Shown here: positions 52,544 to 62,186 of the stretch, piece by piece | Layout: each line of letters begins with the position of its first letter | Position numbering within the stretch: the stretch's first letter is position 1 | Assembly: GCA_005889405.1 (NCBI GenBank) | Contig: VBFY01000055.1 | Location: 22,376-86,375 of the forward strand | Length of the DNA stretch: 64,000 nt | From: Chloroflexota bacterium | GTDB lineage: Bacteria; Chloroflexota; Limnocylindria; P2-11E | Reading direction: 5' to 3' | Translations under genes and position numbers: made by a program | Notes under the pieces: generated by a model | Seen by the model: only the letters and a program-made list of their open reading frames with translations | Databases searched by the model: none | What the model was told of the DNA's origin: nothing

Positions 52544-53792
52544 GCGCGGCCTCCGCGCCGAGCTCGGTCGGCACGTAGTAGCGACGATCCCGCAACGACT
52601 CGGGCAGATAGCTCGTGTCGGGCGCGACGTGATCCTCGTAGTCGTGCGCGTACTTGTAATCCTTGCCGTAGCCAAGCCTCGCCATGAGCGGCGTCGGCGC
52701 ATTGCGCAGGTGCAGGGGCACGGGATCGGCGCGCGTCTCGGCGAGGTCCTTTTGGAGCTCACCGAGTCCGCGCTTCAGCGAATCGGACTTCGGCGCGAGC
52801 GCGAGGTACACCGCCGCCTCTGCGAGCGGGAAGTACCCCTCCGGAAAACCGATGAGGTGCGTCGCCTGCTGCGCGGCCGATGCGATCACGAGGGCCTGTG
52901 GATCGGCGAGGCCGATGTCCTCGCCGGCGAGGATCACGATGCGGCGGGCGATGAACATCGGATCCTCGCCGGCGTCGATCATGCGCATCAGCCAGTAGAG
53001 AGCGGCATCGGGATCGGAGCCGCGAACGCTCTTGATGAACGCGCTGATCGTGTCGTAATGCTGGTCGCCGGCCCGGTCGTAGAGGAGGCTCCGGCGCTGA
53101 AGGGCCTCGCGGATCTCCGTTAGTCCGATCGTCCGCCGGCCATCGGCACCAGCGGCGGTCGCATCAGCCGCGAGCTCCAGCGCATTGAGCGCGACGCGAG
53201 CGTCGCCATTCGAGACGGCGACGAGGGCGTTCTCCGCGCCGTCCGCGAGCGAGACCCCGCCGGCGAGGCCGCGCTGGTCGGCCATGGCGCGCCGCACGAT
53301 CGTGCGCACGTCATCTTCGGAGAGCGGCTGCAGTGTGTAGACGCGCGACCGCGACAGGAGCGCGGAGTTCACTTCGAAGGACGGGTTCTCGGTCGTGGCG
53401 CCCAGCAGGATCACGTCGCCGTTCTCGACATAGGGCAGCACGACGTCCTGCTGCGCCTTGTTGAAGCGATGGATCTCGTCGATGAACAGCACGCTGCGTT
53501 GGCCGGTGAGCTGATGCAGCTTGCGCGATTCGTCGATGAGCTTGCGCAGCTCGGCGACCCCGCTCGAGACCGCGGAGATCGCGACGAATCGCGCCTTCGC
53601 TTTCTTGGCGGCGATCGCCGCGAGGGTCGTCTTTCCGGTGCCCGGTGGGCCCCACAGGATCATCGACGGCAGCTGGCCCGCGTCGATCGCTTTGCGAAGT
53701 ACGCGGCCCTCACCGACGAGGTGCGGCTGGCCAACGAATTCAGCGAGGTCGCGTGGGCGCATGCGCGCCGCGAGCGGTTGGGCGGAGGCCAT
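52446..53792 (-). CDS. rarA: Replication-associated recombination ATPase RarA/MgsA
   Basis: 448 residues. AAA+ clamp-loader-like: [52 protein letters not shown], and C-terminal RarA motifs [35 protein letters not shown]. Acts at stalled forks. The last ~30 residues overlap tatC antisense and are basic and low-complexity. Confidence 0.95.
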   Translation of the reverse strand: MASAQPLAARMRPRDLAEFVGQPHLVGEGRVLRKAIDAGQLPSMILWGPPGTGKTTLAAIAAKKAKARFVAISAVSSGVAELRKLIDESRKLHQLTGQRSVLFIDEIHRFNKAQQDVVLPYVENGDVILLGATTENPSFEVNSALLSRSRVYTLQPLSEDDVRTIVRRAMADQRGLAGGVSLADGAENALVAVSNGDARVALNALELAADATAAGADGRRTIGLTEIREALQRRSLLYDRAGDQHYDTISAFIKSVRGSDPDAALYWLMRMIDAGEDPMFIARRIVILAGEDIGLADPQALVIASAAQQATHLIGFPEGYFPLAEAAVYLALAPKSDSLKRGLGELQKDLAETRADPVPLHLRNAPTPLMARLGYGKDYKYAHDYEDHVAPDTSYLPESLRDRRYYVPTELGAEAALKMRLEDLRRRTARGRDPSRTAGTSGPRPAAD

Positions 53793-53886
53793 CAGCCGAT
53801 TCTGACACCGGGACGCCCTCCCCCTGGGGCTACGATGCGGCCGTGAACGAAGAGAGCCGCAGGAACGTCATCGGCCGACTGCGCTC

Positions 53887-54720
53887 GTGACACTCCTCTA
53901 CGCGATCGGCGTGGGTGCGCTGACGAACGTCGCCGTCGCGACCCTTGGCCGCGTCCTGCGTCTGCTGAACGTTCGATTCGACCCAAGCGGCGAGTCGCTC
54001 GTGATCGGCGTCGCAGCCGCGGTCATCGTCGCGACTCTCGGCCTCGGCGCGCGGCGCGAGCTCATTCGCATCGCGCTGCTCGGTCTCGCGGTACACGCGT
54101 CGCTCGTGATCAATCGATTCCTCGGCGTAGCGTTCACTGGACGAACGCCGGACGACGGCTCCCGCGACGCGTTCATCTTCACGCCCCTCGCACTCGGACT
54201 GCTCGCGGCGGGACTCGTCCTCGGCATCGCCGTCGGCCTGATCGCCCGCGGCTTCCGGCCGCGGCTGCCGTGGCGACCGCCCGAGCGTCTCGTGCGTGCC
54301 GCGGGATTCGCGTTCGTCGTCGGCGCAATCGCCGGCGTCGTGTGGCCCGGACCGTTCATCGCGGAGGTCCTCGGCGGCGCGGACCTCGTGACCGCCGTGG
54401 TGTCCATTCCGCTGATCCTCGCCGCTCCGCTGGCCGGCGGTGCCTACGCATCGCGTGCCGGCGTCGATTACCGTCGGGTCGCGATCCTCGGCACGTACAT
54501 GACGCTTCCGATCCTCGTCGCGCTCGTCGCCGGCACCGTCGCCAACGTCGGCCGCTTGAGCGACCCGCGCTTTGACCCGGTCGCCGGTCTGCTACGCGGC
54601 ACCATCGCGCTGTCCTGGTTCCTCGTCGCGATGCGCCTCGCCGGATGGCCTCTGGGTGCCGCATTCGCTCAGGGCTTCCTCGCCCCCGAAGTCTCGACGC
54701 GTGCGGAGCAGGCCCCCTAG
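53887..54720 (+). CDS. Hypothetical polytopic membrane protein
   Basis: 277 residues from GTG 53887 with seven or eight hydrophobic segments, e.g. LYAIGVGALTNVAVATLG, LIRIALLGLAVHASLVI, ALGLLAAGLVLGIAVGLIA. A conserved-looking loop RFLGVAFTGRTPDDGSRD is outside the membrane core. No family recognised. Lies between rarA (divergent) and the inositol-lipid operon; its stop is 66 nt from the HTH gene start. Confidence 0.65.
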   Translation: MTLLYAIGVGALTNVAVATLGRVLRLLNVRFDPSGESLVIGVAAAVIVATLGLGARRELIRIALLGLAVHASLVINRFLGVAFTGRTPDDGSRDAFIFTPLALGLLAAGLVLGIAVGLIARGFRPRLPWRPPERLVRAAGFAFVVGAIAGVVWPGPFIAEVLGGADLVTAVVSIPLILAAPLAGGAYASRAGVDYRRVAILGTYMTLPILVALVAGTVANVGRLSDPRFDPVAGLLRGTIALSWFLVAMRLAGWPLGAAFAQGFLAPEVSTRAEQAP

Positions 54721-54786
54721 CCGACACTTCAACGTTTCTTTAAGATACGAGTCGGCAGTCATCATTAGCGTCCGTGAAGGGGAGCG

Positions 54787-55086
54787 ATGCTCAGCCAGTC
54801 GTACCTCCGCGAGCTCAAGGCGTTCCACCGCGCGCTCGGCGATGTCACGCGCCTCCGCGTGGTGCAGATCCTCGCGACCGAAGGTGAATTCCCGGTCTCG
54901 GAGCTCGTGCGGCGCCTGCGGATAAGCGCGCCGCTCATGTCCTGGCATCTTCGCCGGCTGACGCATGCGGGCATCGTCCGCACCGAGCGGGTCGGCCGCG
55001 AGGTACGTTGCTCGTTCGACCGCGAACGCTACTCCGAGCTCCAGGAGCGCAGTTTCCGAGCGCTTGTGAATCGGTCGCCGTTGTGA
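54787..55086 (+). CDS. ArsR-fold winged-helix regulator at the head of the PI-lipid operon
   Basis: 99 residues. LRELKAFHRALGDVTRLRVVQILA, SELVRRLRISAPLMSWHLRRLTHAG, RTERVGREVRCSFDRERYSELQ follow the ArsR HTH fold but no metal-binding cysteines occur. ATG with GAAGGGGAG upstream. Stop overlaps the next gene as GTGA, so it is likely translated with the operon and may autoregulate it. AT-rich spacer (CTTTAAGATACG near 54738) precedes it. Confidence 0.8.
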   Translation: MLSQSYLRELKAFHRALGDVTRLRVVQILATEGEFPVSELVRRLRISAPLMSWHLRRLTHAGIVRTERVGREVRCSFDRERYSELQERSFRALVNRSPL

Positions 55087-55724
55087 GCATCGTTCCGCGC
55101 CGCCTGGCGGGCACGCTCCGCGGAGGCCTGGCCCCGGTCGCCCGCGGCCTCCACGGGATCGGCATCAGTGCGAACGCGGTCACCGTTCTGGGCTTCTTCC
55201 TCACGGTCGTTGGAGCAGCGCTCGTTGCGACGGCGCAGCCGGCGGTCGGATTGGTCGTGCTGCTCCTCGGATCGCTCTCGGACACGCTCGACGGGCAGAT
55301 CGCGCGCGCGGCGGGCGGCGGGACCCGTCTCGGCTCCTTCCTCGACTCGACGCTCGACCGTCTCTCCGACGCAGCGCTCGCGATCGCTGCCATCCAACTA
55401 GGCGCGTCATCGTTTGACCCGTATTTCCAGACATTCGGCTCTGGAGCGATCCTGTTCTGGGGCGGCCTGCTTCTGCTTGTCGCGTCGTTCCTTGTCCCGT
55501 ACATCCGCGCGAAGGCGGAATCGCTTGGTGAGAGCGCGAGCGTCGGCATCGCTCCTCGCGAGGCCCGGATCGCCCTCTACCTCGTCGGTGTGGCGGCCTG
55601 GGCCGTCACCGGACTCTCCTCGCTCTTCGCGGTGGCGGTCGCCGTCACCGCGTTCCTCGCGACCATCACGGTCATCCAGCGGATCGCCCACGTGACGAAC
55701 GCGCTGAATGAAAAGAAAGGTTGA
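55083..55724 (+). CDS. CDP-alcohol phosphatidyltransferase, probable PI(P) synthase
   Basis: 213 residues from GTG 55083. The CDP-alcohol motif is complete: [27 protein letters not shown] (DxxDGxxAR...GxxxDxxxD). Six membrane segments. With inositol-3-phosphate synthase 10 nt downstream, the likely reaction is CDP-DAG + inositol phosphate to phosphatidylinositol phosphate, as by actinobacterial PgsA1. A phosphatidylglycerophosphate synthase role cannot be excluded from sequence alone. Confidence 0.85.
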   Translation: MSIVPRRLAGTLRGGLAPVARGLHGIGISANAVTVLGFFLTVVGAALVATAQPAVGLVVLLLGSLSDTLDGQIARAAGGGTRLGSFLDSTLDRLSDAALAIAAIQLGASSFDPYFQTFGSGAILFWGGLLLLVASFLVPYIRAKAESLGESASVGIAPREARIALYLVGVAAWAVTGLSSLFAVAVAVTAFLATITVIQRIAHVTNALNEKKG

Positions 55725-55734
55725 AGTAACAAAT

Positions 55735-56865
55735 ATGGCAGCGAAGAAACGAACGGCCGCCAATCGTGGCCGCCGGATCCGGGTCGCGATCATCGGCGTC
55801 GGCAACTGCGCGAGCTCACTCGTCCAGGGCGTGCACTACTACCGGAACGCGAAAGCCGGGGATCCGATCCCCGGGATCATGCATGTCGATCTCGGTGGCT
55901 ACCACATCCGCGACGTCGAGTTCGTCGCCGCGTTCGATGTCGACAAGAACAAGGTCGGCAAGGACCTCGCCGACGCGATCTACGCGAAACCCAACAACAC
56001 CTATCGCTTTGCGGACGTGCCGAAGACCGGCGTGAAGGTGAGCCGCGGGATGACGCACGACGGCATCGGGAAGTACCTCTCCAAGGTCATCACGAAGGCC
56101 CCCGGCGAGACGGCGGACATCGTGAAGATCCTCCGAGACACCAAGACCGACGTCGTCGTGTCCTACCTGCCGGTCGGCAGCGAGGAAGCAACGAAGTGGT
56201 ACGTCGAGCAGGTCCTCGAAGCTGGCTGCGCCTTCATCAACTGCATCCCGGTGTTCATCGCCCGCGAGCCGTACTGGCAGAAGCGGTTCGCGGCGAAGGG
56301 TCTGCCGATCATCGGCGACGACATCAAGTCGCAGGTCGGCGCCACGATCACGCACCGCGTCCTCACGCGGCTCTTCATGGACCGCGGCGTACGACTCGAT
56401 CGCACCTACCAGCTGAACTTCGGCGGCAACACCGACTTCCTGAACATGCTCGAGCGCGAACGCCTCGAGTCGAAGAAGATCAGCAAGACGAACGCGGTCA
56501 CGAGCATGCTCGACTACCCTCTGGATCCGGATGACGTCCACGTCGGCCCGTCCGACTACGTGCCGTGGCTGCTCGATCGGAAGTGGTGCTATATCCGCAT
56601 GGAGGGCACCACGTTCGGTGACGTGCCGCTGAATGTCGAGGTCAAGCTCGAGGTATGGGACTCGCCGAACAGCGCCGGCGTCGTCATCGACGCTATCCGT
56701 TGCTGCAAGCTGGCACTCGACCGTGGCCTGGGCGGCACGATCGTGGCTCCCTCGGCGTACTTCATGAAGTCGCCACCGCGTCAGATCCACGACGACGAGG
56801 CGCGCGAGGGCGTGGAGGCTTACATCAAGGGCACTGATCAGACGACGCTCGCAGGCAAAGCCTAG
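55735..56865 (+). CDS. ino1: Inositol-3-phosphate synthase
   Basis: 376 residues from ATG 55735 (AAAGGTTGAAG upstream). N-terminal NAD loop [56 protein letters not shown] and [10 protein letters not shown] are signature segments of the actinobacterial-type Ino1. Converts glucose 6-phosphate to 1L-myo-inositol 1-phosphate (3-phosphate by the D numbering). Stop overlaps the next start as TAGTG. Confidence 0.95.
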   Translation: MAAKKRTAANRGRRIRVAIIGVGNCASSLVQGVHYYRNAKAGDPIPGIMHVDLGGYHIRDVEFVAAFDVDKNKVGKDLADAIYAKPNNTYRFADVPKTGVKVSRGMTHDGIGKYLSKVITKAPGETADIVKILRDTKTDVVVSYLPVGSEEATKWYVEQVLEAGCAFINCIPVFIAREPYWQKRFAAKGLPIIGDDIKSQVGATITHRVLTRLFMDRGVRLDRTYQLNFGGNTDFLNMLERERLESKKISKTNAVTSMLDYPLDPDDVHVGPSDYVPWLLDRKWCYIRMEGTTFGDVPLNVEVKLEVWDSPNSAGVVIDAIRCCKLALDRGLGGTIVAPSAYFMKSPPRQIHDDEAREGVEAYIKGTDQTTLAGKA

Positions 56866-57776
56866 TGCGGCTGCGCTTCCCCTTCGATGCCCTCTACTGG
56901 TCGTGGCGCGTCGCAGCCGCACTGGTGCAGCGCCTCCCGGCCAGGCTCGTCTACATCGGAGCCGTAGCCGGCGGCGAATTCGCATATCTCGTTTGGCGGC
57001 GCAGACGCGAGATCACGAAGAGCAATTTCGCGATCGTGCTCGGGCGACCCGCCAAAGACCCGGAGGTGGCGCGCGTCGCGCGACGTGCGTTCCGTAACTT
57101 CGGGAAGTACCTCACCGAGATCATGCGATTTCCCTCGATGGGTCGCGCCGAGCTGCGAGATCTGGTCACGATCGATCCAGTCTCCCTCGCGCATCTGCAG
57201 AGCGCGCGGAACAAAGGCCGCGGGATCATCTTCGTCTCCGCGCACTTCGGGAACTTCGAGCTCGGCGGCGCGCGCATCGCTCAGGAGATCCCGCTTACCG
57301 TCGTCGCCGACGAGCTCGAGAACACGCGCCTGATGGATTTCCTCGTCGCGAATCGCGAGCACAAGAACGTGGTGATCCTTCCACCCGAGGGCGCGACGCG
57401 CCGCGTGCTCGCCGCGCTGCGCCGAAACGAGATGGTCGGTTTCATGATGGATCTCGGCCCCCGCGCGCACGAGCTCGCCAACGTGGAGGCCACGTTCTTC
57501 GGCGTCCGCACCGCCTTCCCGACGATCGCCGCGGCGCTGGCCCGCGTCTCGGGCGCGCCGATCATCGTCGCGGCCGTCACGCGCGACCGCGACAACTCCT
57601 TCAAAGGAGTGGCGCTCACGCCGATATTCGTCGAGCGGACCAAAGAGGCTGCCACCGACCTCGAGCGCGCGACGCAGGCGATCGTTCATGCGCTCGAAGG
57701 CCTGATGCGACCCGAGCCCGACCAGTGGTACATCTTCCGTCCGATGTGGCCGGCGTCCTTGGACGCGGCGACGTAG
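56865..57776 (+). CDS. LpxL/PatA-type lysophospholipid acyltransferase 1
   Basis: 303 residues from GTG 56865. N-terminal membrane-like segment, then HX4E catalytic motif SAHFGNFELGG, followed by the substrate loop NREHKNVVILPPEGATRRVL and MVGFMMDLGPRAH. These match lauroyl-type (LABLAT) enzymes such as mycobacterial PatA, which acylates phosphatidylinositol mannosides. Catalytically intact. Confidence 0.88.
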   Translation: MRLRFPFDALYWSWRVAAALVQRLPARLVYIGAVAGGEFAYLVWRRRREITKSNFAIVLGRPAKDPEVARVARRAFRNFGKYLTEIMRFPSMGRAELRDLVTIDPVSLAHLQSARNKGRGIIFVSAHFGNFELGGARIAQEIPLTVVADELENTRLMDFLVANREHKNVVILPPEGATRRVLAALRRNEMVGFMMDLGPRAHELANVEATFFGVRTAFPTIAAALARVSGAPIIVAAVTRDRDNSFKGVALTPIFVERTKEAATDLERATQAIVHALEGLMRPEPDQWYIFRPMWPASLDAAT

Positions 57777-57778
57777 CG

Positions 57779-58624
57779 ATGCTCTCGGGAGCGCTCTCCC
57801 GCGGAGCGGAGCGCACCCTGCCTCACCTGCCACGGGCGCTCAGGGGCCCGCTCGCGGAGGTCGTTGGAACGCTCGCCTATCTCGCCGCGCCCGGCGCACG
57901 ACGAGCCGTCCACGCGAACCTCGCCGTGATCGCACCGGAGCGGAACACCAGCGGCGTCGTGCGGCGCGTCTTCGTCGAGCAGACGCGGAATTACTTCGAG
58001 ATCTTCTCCATCCCGCGGCTCGATCCGAAAACGCTCCTCGCCGACGTGCGGACCGATGGCTGGGAGCACGTCGCCCACGCCTACGAGCGGGGGAAGGGCG
58101 TGATCCTGGCGAGCGCGCACCTCGGGCCCGTGTCCTTCGTGGGCCAGATGGTGCTCGCGCACGGCTATCCGGTGGCACTTCCGGTCGAGATCGCGACGTC
58201 CGAATTCCAGCGCTCCGTCAATCGCGCGCGGGGCAGCGCCGGCCTACAGCTCATCAACACCGATTCGGCGCTCGGCATCTTCCGCTTCCTGCGCGAAGGC
58301 AAGGTGCTCGGCATCCTCGCGGACCGCGCGGTCACCGGCGTCGGAGAAAAGGTCGAGTTCTTTGGGCGTGAAGCGCTTCTGCCGTCGGCCGCGGTGGTGC
58401 TCTCGCTCCGCACCGGCGCGCCGCTCGTGCCGTCGTTCGCCGGACGGCGCGACGGGGTGCTCACGGCTTCATTCGAGCCACCACTCGAGATCCCGAACAC
58501 CGGCGACCGCGACGCCGACGTGCGCGAAGGCGTGCAACGGTTCGCGCGAGTGCTCGAGCGCTACGTGCGGAGCGCACCGGAGCAGTGGACCGTCTTCGAG
58601 GACTTCTGGCATGGGCCGCGCTGA
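57779..58624 (+). CDS. LpxL/PatA-type acyltransferase-like protein 2 lacking the motif acid
   Basis: 281 residues from ATG 57779, 2 nt after paralogue 1. The fold is the same, with KVLGILADRAVTGVGEKVEFF and LPSAAVVLSLRTGAPLVPSF close to PatA. But the HX4D/E motif reads SAHLGPVSF: His is kept and the acidic residue is Ser. PatA's second catalytic Glu lies outside this motif, so activity is possible but not assured. Ends 14 nt inside the PHP gene. Confidence 0.82.
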   Translation: MLSGALSRGAERTLPHLPRALRGPLAEVVGTLAYLAAPGARRAVHANLAVIAPERNTSGVVRRVFVEQTRNYFEIFSIPRLDPKTLLADVRTDGWEHVAHAYERGKGVILASAHLGPVSFVGQMVLAHGYPVALPVEIATSEFQRSVNRARGSAGLQLINTDSALGIFRFLREGKVLGILADRAVTGVGEKVEFFGREALLPSAAVVLSLRTGAPLVPSFAGRRDGVLTASFEPPLEIPNTGDRDADVREGVQRFARVLERYVRSAPEQWTVFEDFWHGPR

Positions 58625-59336
58625 CCTCCAGCTCCACTCGGACCTCGGCGATGGGCTGGCGTCGCCCGAAGCGATCCTCGACGCGGCGGAGCGCGTGGGC
58701 CTGGACGTCATCGCGCTCACCGATCACGACGACATCCGCGGCGCGTTCCTGCTGCGCGACATCGCGGCGCGCCGCTCGAGCCCGGTCGAGATCGTCCCAG
58801 GCGTCGAGGTGACGACGCGCTCGGGTCACCTGCTCGCGCTCTGGGTCGAGGAGGAGATCCCGATGTTCGCCGCGCTCGCCGCCACCGTGTCGGGCATCCA
58901 CCTCGCCGGCGGTGTCGCGATCGTGCCGCACCCCCTCTCGTATCTCACGTTCTCGGTGGGCGAGGGCGCGCTGCGCGCGCTCGCCGCCGCGGCGGACCCG
59001 CTGGTCCACGTCGACGGCATCGAGACGCGCAATCCGTCATACGCGGGGCGAGTGCGTGGGACGCGCGCGACCTGGCTCAACGCGACGGTGCTGCACGTCG
59101 CGGAGACGGGCTCGAGCGACGCGCATCACGCCAAGCTTGTCGGCACGACGTGGACCGATTTCGATGGTGAGGACGGCGCTGCGCTCCGCCGCGCGATCGC
59201 GAGTCGCACCACGCGACCAGACGGACGACACTGGACGCTCGGCGAGCACCTCGATGGCGTCGCGCGTCAGCAATGGCGCTCGATGGTGCGCGATCCGATG
59301 AAACGGGCGACGCGACGCATGAGGAAGAAGAAATGA
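58611..59336 (+). CDS. PHP-domain phosphoesterase in the PI-lipid operon
   Basis: 241 residues. Metal ligands: ADLQLHSDLGDG, VIALTDHDD, EIVPGVEVTT, VPHP, ETGSSDAHHAKLVG. Soluble, with a basic C-terminal tail (MKRATRRMRKKK) that could touch acidic membrane lipids. Placed between acyltransferase and PimA-like genes. PI phosphate, a CDP-alcohol product, needs a phosphatase to yield PI, and no dedicated enzyme is otherwise visible; this is a candidate. Confidence 0.75.
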   Translation: MGRADLQLHSDLGDGLASPEAILDAAERVGLDVIALTDHDDIRGAFLLRDIAARRSSPVEIVPGVEVTTRSGHLLALWVEEEIPMFAALAATVSGIHLAGGVAIVPHPLSYLTFSVGEGALRALAAAADPLVHVDGIETRNPSYAGRVRGTRATWLNATVLHVAETGSSDAHHAKLVGTTWTDFDGEDGAALRRAIASRTTRPDGRHWTLGEHLDGVARQQWRSMVRDPMKRATRRMRKKK

Positions 59337-59349
59337 AGACCTCGATCGC

Positions 59350-60468
59350 ATGAAGATCGGCATCGTCTCGCCCTACGCGTATCCGCGCCCGGGAGGCGCG
59401 AATGCGCACATCCGCGAAACCTACGAGCGCCTGCGCGACGTGGGCCATGAGGTGCGGATCATCACCGCGCCATGGGGCGACGACCCGCCGGCCCGCGACG
59501 TGATCCAGGTCGGTCAGGCGATCGCCGTGCCGTTCAACGGGAGCATCGGTCGCGTGACCTTATCGCTGCGTCTCGAGTGGCTCGTGTCGCGGATGCTCGA
59601 GCGCGAGAAGTTCGACGTGATCCACCATCACGAGCCGTTCGTTCCGTTCCTATCGTTCCAGATCCTCGACTCCGCGAAGTGCCCCCACGTCGCGACCTTC
59701 CACGCCTTCGGTGGGTTCTCCGTCTCGTACTGGGCCGGCCGCATCGCGCTCGATCGCTACATGAACAAGCTCGACGCCAAGATCTGCGTCTCGAGCGCCG
59801 CGCGGCACTTCATCTCGGCGTACTTCCCGGGCGACTACAAGATCATCCCCAACGGCGTCGACGTCGAGTTCTACGCGAATGCGCGGCCGTTCCCGGAATT
59901 CAAGGACGGCAAGACGAACATCCTCTTCGTCGGGCGGCTCGAGCCGCGCAAGGGCGCGATGTACCTGCTCCAGGCGTACGCGAAGCTGAAGCCGAAGTAC
60001 CCGGGTACGCGCCTCATCATCTGCAACTGGGGCCCGCAGCTCGGAAAGCTACGGCGGTTCGTCCACGACAACCGCCTGCAGGATGTGCTCTTCGCCGGCC
60101 GCGTCGACGACATCGACAAGGCGCGCTTCTACAAGACCGCCGACATCTTCTGCGCGCCGTCCACCGGTCAGGAGTCCTTCGGCATCGTGCTGCTCGAGGC
60201 CATGGCCGCGGGCCTCCCGGTGGTCGCGAGCGACATCCATGGCTACAAGCGTGTCGTACAGCGAAATGTCTCGGGCCTCCTGGTCGAGCCAAAAGACTCC
60301 GACGGCATCGCGGCGGCGCTCGAGCGGCTCATCTGCGAGCCCGCGCTGCGCGTACGACTTGGCGAGGCCGGCGCGCGGCGCGCCCCCGATTTCGACTGGT
60401 CGCATGTCACCGCGCAGCTCGTCGGCGTCTACGAGGAGGTCATCGGGAAGCGCCGGGCCATGGTCTAG
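59350..60468 (+). CDS. PimA-like GT4 glycosyltransferase (phosphatidylinositol mannosyltransferase candidate)
   Basis: 372 residues. KIGIVSPYAYPRPGGANAHIRETYERL, VPFNGSIGRVTLSLR, KIIPNGVDVEFYANARPF, QESFGIVLLEAMAAGLPVVASD (EX7E) and DWSHVTAQLVGVYEEV follow PimA closely, including the NGS(I/V)xR segment near the inositol-phosphate site. Predicted to transfer mannose from GDP-mannose to PI at the membrane inner face. It closes the operon 13 nt after the PHP gene. Confidence 0.85.
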   Translation: MKIGIVSPYAYPRPGGANAHIRETYERLRDVGHEVRIITAPWGDDPPARDVIQVGQAIAVPFNGSIGRVTLSLRLEWLVSRMLEREKFDVIHHHEPFVPFLSFQILDSAKCPHVATFHAFGGFSVSYWAGRIALDRYMNKLDAKICVSSAARHFISAYFPGDYKIIPNGVDVEFYANARPFPEFKDGKTNILFVGRLEPRKGAMYLLQAYAKLKPKYPGTRLIICNWGPQLGKLRRFVHDNRLQDVLFAGRVDDIDKARFYKTADIFCAPSTGQESFGIVLLEAMAAGLPVVASDIHGYKRVVQRNVSGLLVEPKDSDGIAAALERLICEPALRVRLGEAGARRAPDFDWSHVTAQLVGVYEEVIGKRRAMV

Positions 60469-60494
60469 AGTTGCGCGCCAAGGGGGTGGATGCC

Positions 60495-62144
60495 GTGCTT
60501 CGTTCGAGAATCGCGCCCATTCTTGTACTCGCCCTCATTCTCGCCGCCTGCTCGCAAGCGGCGAAGCCCACTGCGACGCCTACGGCGTCGGTGGCGGGCG
60601 GCGAAAAGCCCATTTCCGGTGGCACGCTCACGTTCATCGTGAACGCGGAGCCGCCGTCGTTCGACGGACATCGTGAGACGACGTTCGCACTCTTGCATCC
60701 GATCGCGCCGCACTACAGCCTGCTCTACAAGTTCGACCCGAACGACCTCACCAAGGTGATCCCGGACGTCGCGGCAGAAATGCCGGCCGTCTCCGCCGAC
60801 AAGACGACCGTCACGGTGAAGCTGCGCCAGGACGTCAAATTCCACGACGGTACGGGCATGACGTCGGAGGACGTCAAGGCCACGTACGACAAGATCATCT
60901 TCCCGCCGACGGGCGTGCTTTCACCGCGCGCGGGAGCGTACGCGGTCGTGTCCGCGGTGAACGCGACGGACAAGTACACCGTCGAGTTCAAGCTGAAGTA
61001 CCCCTCGGCGTCGTTCCTGACGAATCTCGCCTCGCCGTGGAACTTCATCTACAGCGCCGCGAAGCTCAAGGCCGACATCCATTTCTACGAGAAGAACATC
61101 ATGGGGACCGGCCCCTTTGTCTATGACGGCAACACCAAGGGCCAGGACTGGCGGGGCAAGAAGAACCCCGACTACTTCGGCAAGGACAAGGACGGGAACA
61201 AGCTCCCGTACCTTGACGCCTACAAGGCGCTGATCATCACCGACGCCAATGCCGAAGTCACTGCGATCCGCAGCAAGCAGGCGATGATCGAGTTCCGCGG
61301 CTTCACGCCGTCACAGCGCGATGACCTGTCGCGCTCGCTGCCGAACGACCTCGCGATCCAGGAGGCACCGTGGATCTGCGTGAACTATGTCGTCCCGAAC
61401 TCGACCAAGAAGCCCTTCGACGACCCGCGCGTGCGCCGCGCGCTCACGCTCGCCGTTGACCGGTGGGGCGGTGGCGAAGCCCTCTCCAAGACGACCATCG
61501 TGAAAGACGTCGGCGGGCTCATGCGCCCGAAGGGTCCATTCGCGATGAGCGACGCCGATCTCGCGAAGATCGCCGGCTTCGGGAAGGATGCGGCGGCGAA
61601 CAAGGCCGCCGCCAAGAAGCTGCTCACCGATGCCGGCGTGCCGAACCTCTCGTTCAAGTTCCTCAATCGCAACATCCAGACGCCGTACGAGCCGGTCGCC
61701 GTCTACCTCATCGACCAGTGGAAGCAGGTCGGCATCACCGCGACGCACGACGTCAAGGAGACCTCCGCATATCAGGCCGACCTGCGCGCCGGGACCTTCG
61801 AGGTCGCGCTGGACTTCAACTGCGATTTCCTCGACGAGCCGGACCTGCAGCTCGCCAAGTTCTGGTCGGCCAGCAAGGCAGGCAAGGGTCTGAACTTCGC
61901 GTTCTACGACGACACCAAGCTCGACGGGATGATCGACGCGCAGAGCCGCGAGACCGATCCGGCCAAGCGCCTCGCCCTCGTCGGCGACATCGAGCGCTAC
62001 GCGATGGACGAGATGGCCTACCAGTATCCGGTGCTCTGGTGGTACCGGATCATTCCGTACCTGAGCGTCGTGCGCGGTTGGAAGATCGGTTCGAACCACT
62101 ACACGAACCAGGACCTGACCACCGTCTGGCTGGCGAAGAAATAG
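60495..62144 (+). CDS. ABC transporter substrate-binding lipoprotein (peptide/nickel family)
   Basis: 549 residues from GTG 60495 (AAGGGGG upstream; GTG 60486 also possible). Lipobox LILAACSQ, then family-5 SBP features: GGTLTFIVNAEPPSFDGHRE, VKFHDGTGMTSEDVKATYDKI, GTGPFVYDG, FDDPRVRRALTLAVDR. Feeds the two permeases downstream. Ligand not predictable. Confidence 0.92.
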   Translation: MLRSRIAPILVLALILAACSQAAKPTATPTASVAGGEKPISGGTLTFIVNAEPPSFDGHRETTFALLHPIAPHYSLLYKFDPNDLTKVIPDVAAEMPAVSADKTTVTVKLRQDVKFHDGTGMTSEDVKATYDKIIFPPTGVLSPRAGAYAVVSAVNATDKYTVEFKLKYPSASFLTNLASPWNFIYSAAKLKADIHFYEKNIMGTGPFVYDGNTKGQDWRGKKNPDYFGKDKDGNKLPYLDAYKALIITDANAEVTAIRSKQAMIEFRGFTPSQRDDLSRSLPNDLAIQEAPWICVNYVVPNSTKKPFDDPRVRRALTLAVDRWGGGEALSKTTIVKDVGGLMRPKGPFAMSDADLAKIAGFGKDAAANKAAAKKLLTDAGVPNLSFKFLNRNIQTPYEPVAVYLIDQWKQVGITATHDVKETSAYQADLRAGTFEVALDFNCDFLDEPDLQLAKFWSASKAGKGLNFAFYDDTKLDGMIDAQSRETDPAKRLALVGDIERYAMDEMAYQYPVLWWYRIIPYLSVVRGWKIGSNHYTNQDLTTVWLAKK

Positions 62145-62186
62145 ACGAACTAGCGCACTAGCAGGGGCCGCCCGACACTAGCGCCG

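Noticed and set aside
59472..60494. In-frame extension of the substrate-binding protein
   Set aside because: Arg-rich shadow of the PimA-like gene; the lipobox signal peptide fixes the true start near 60495.
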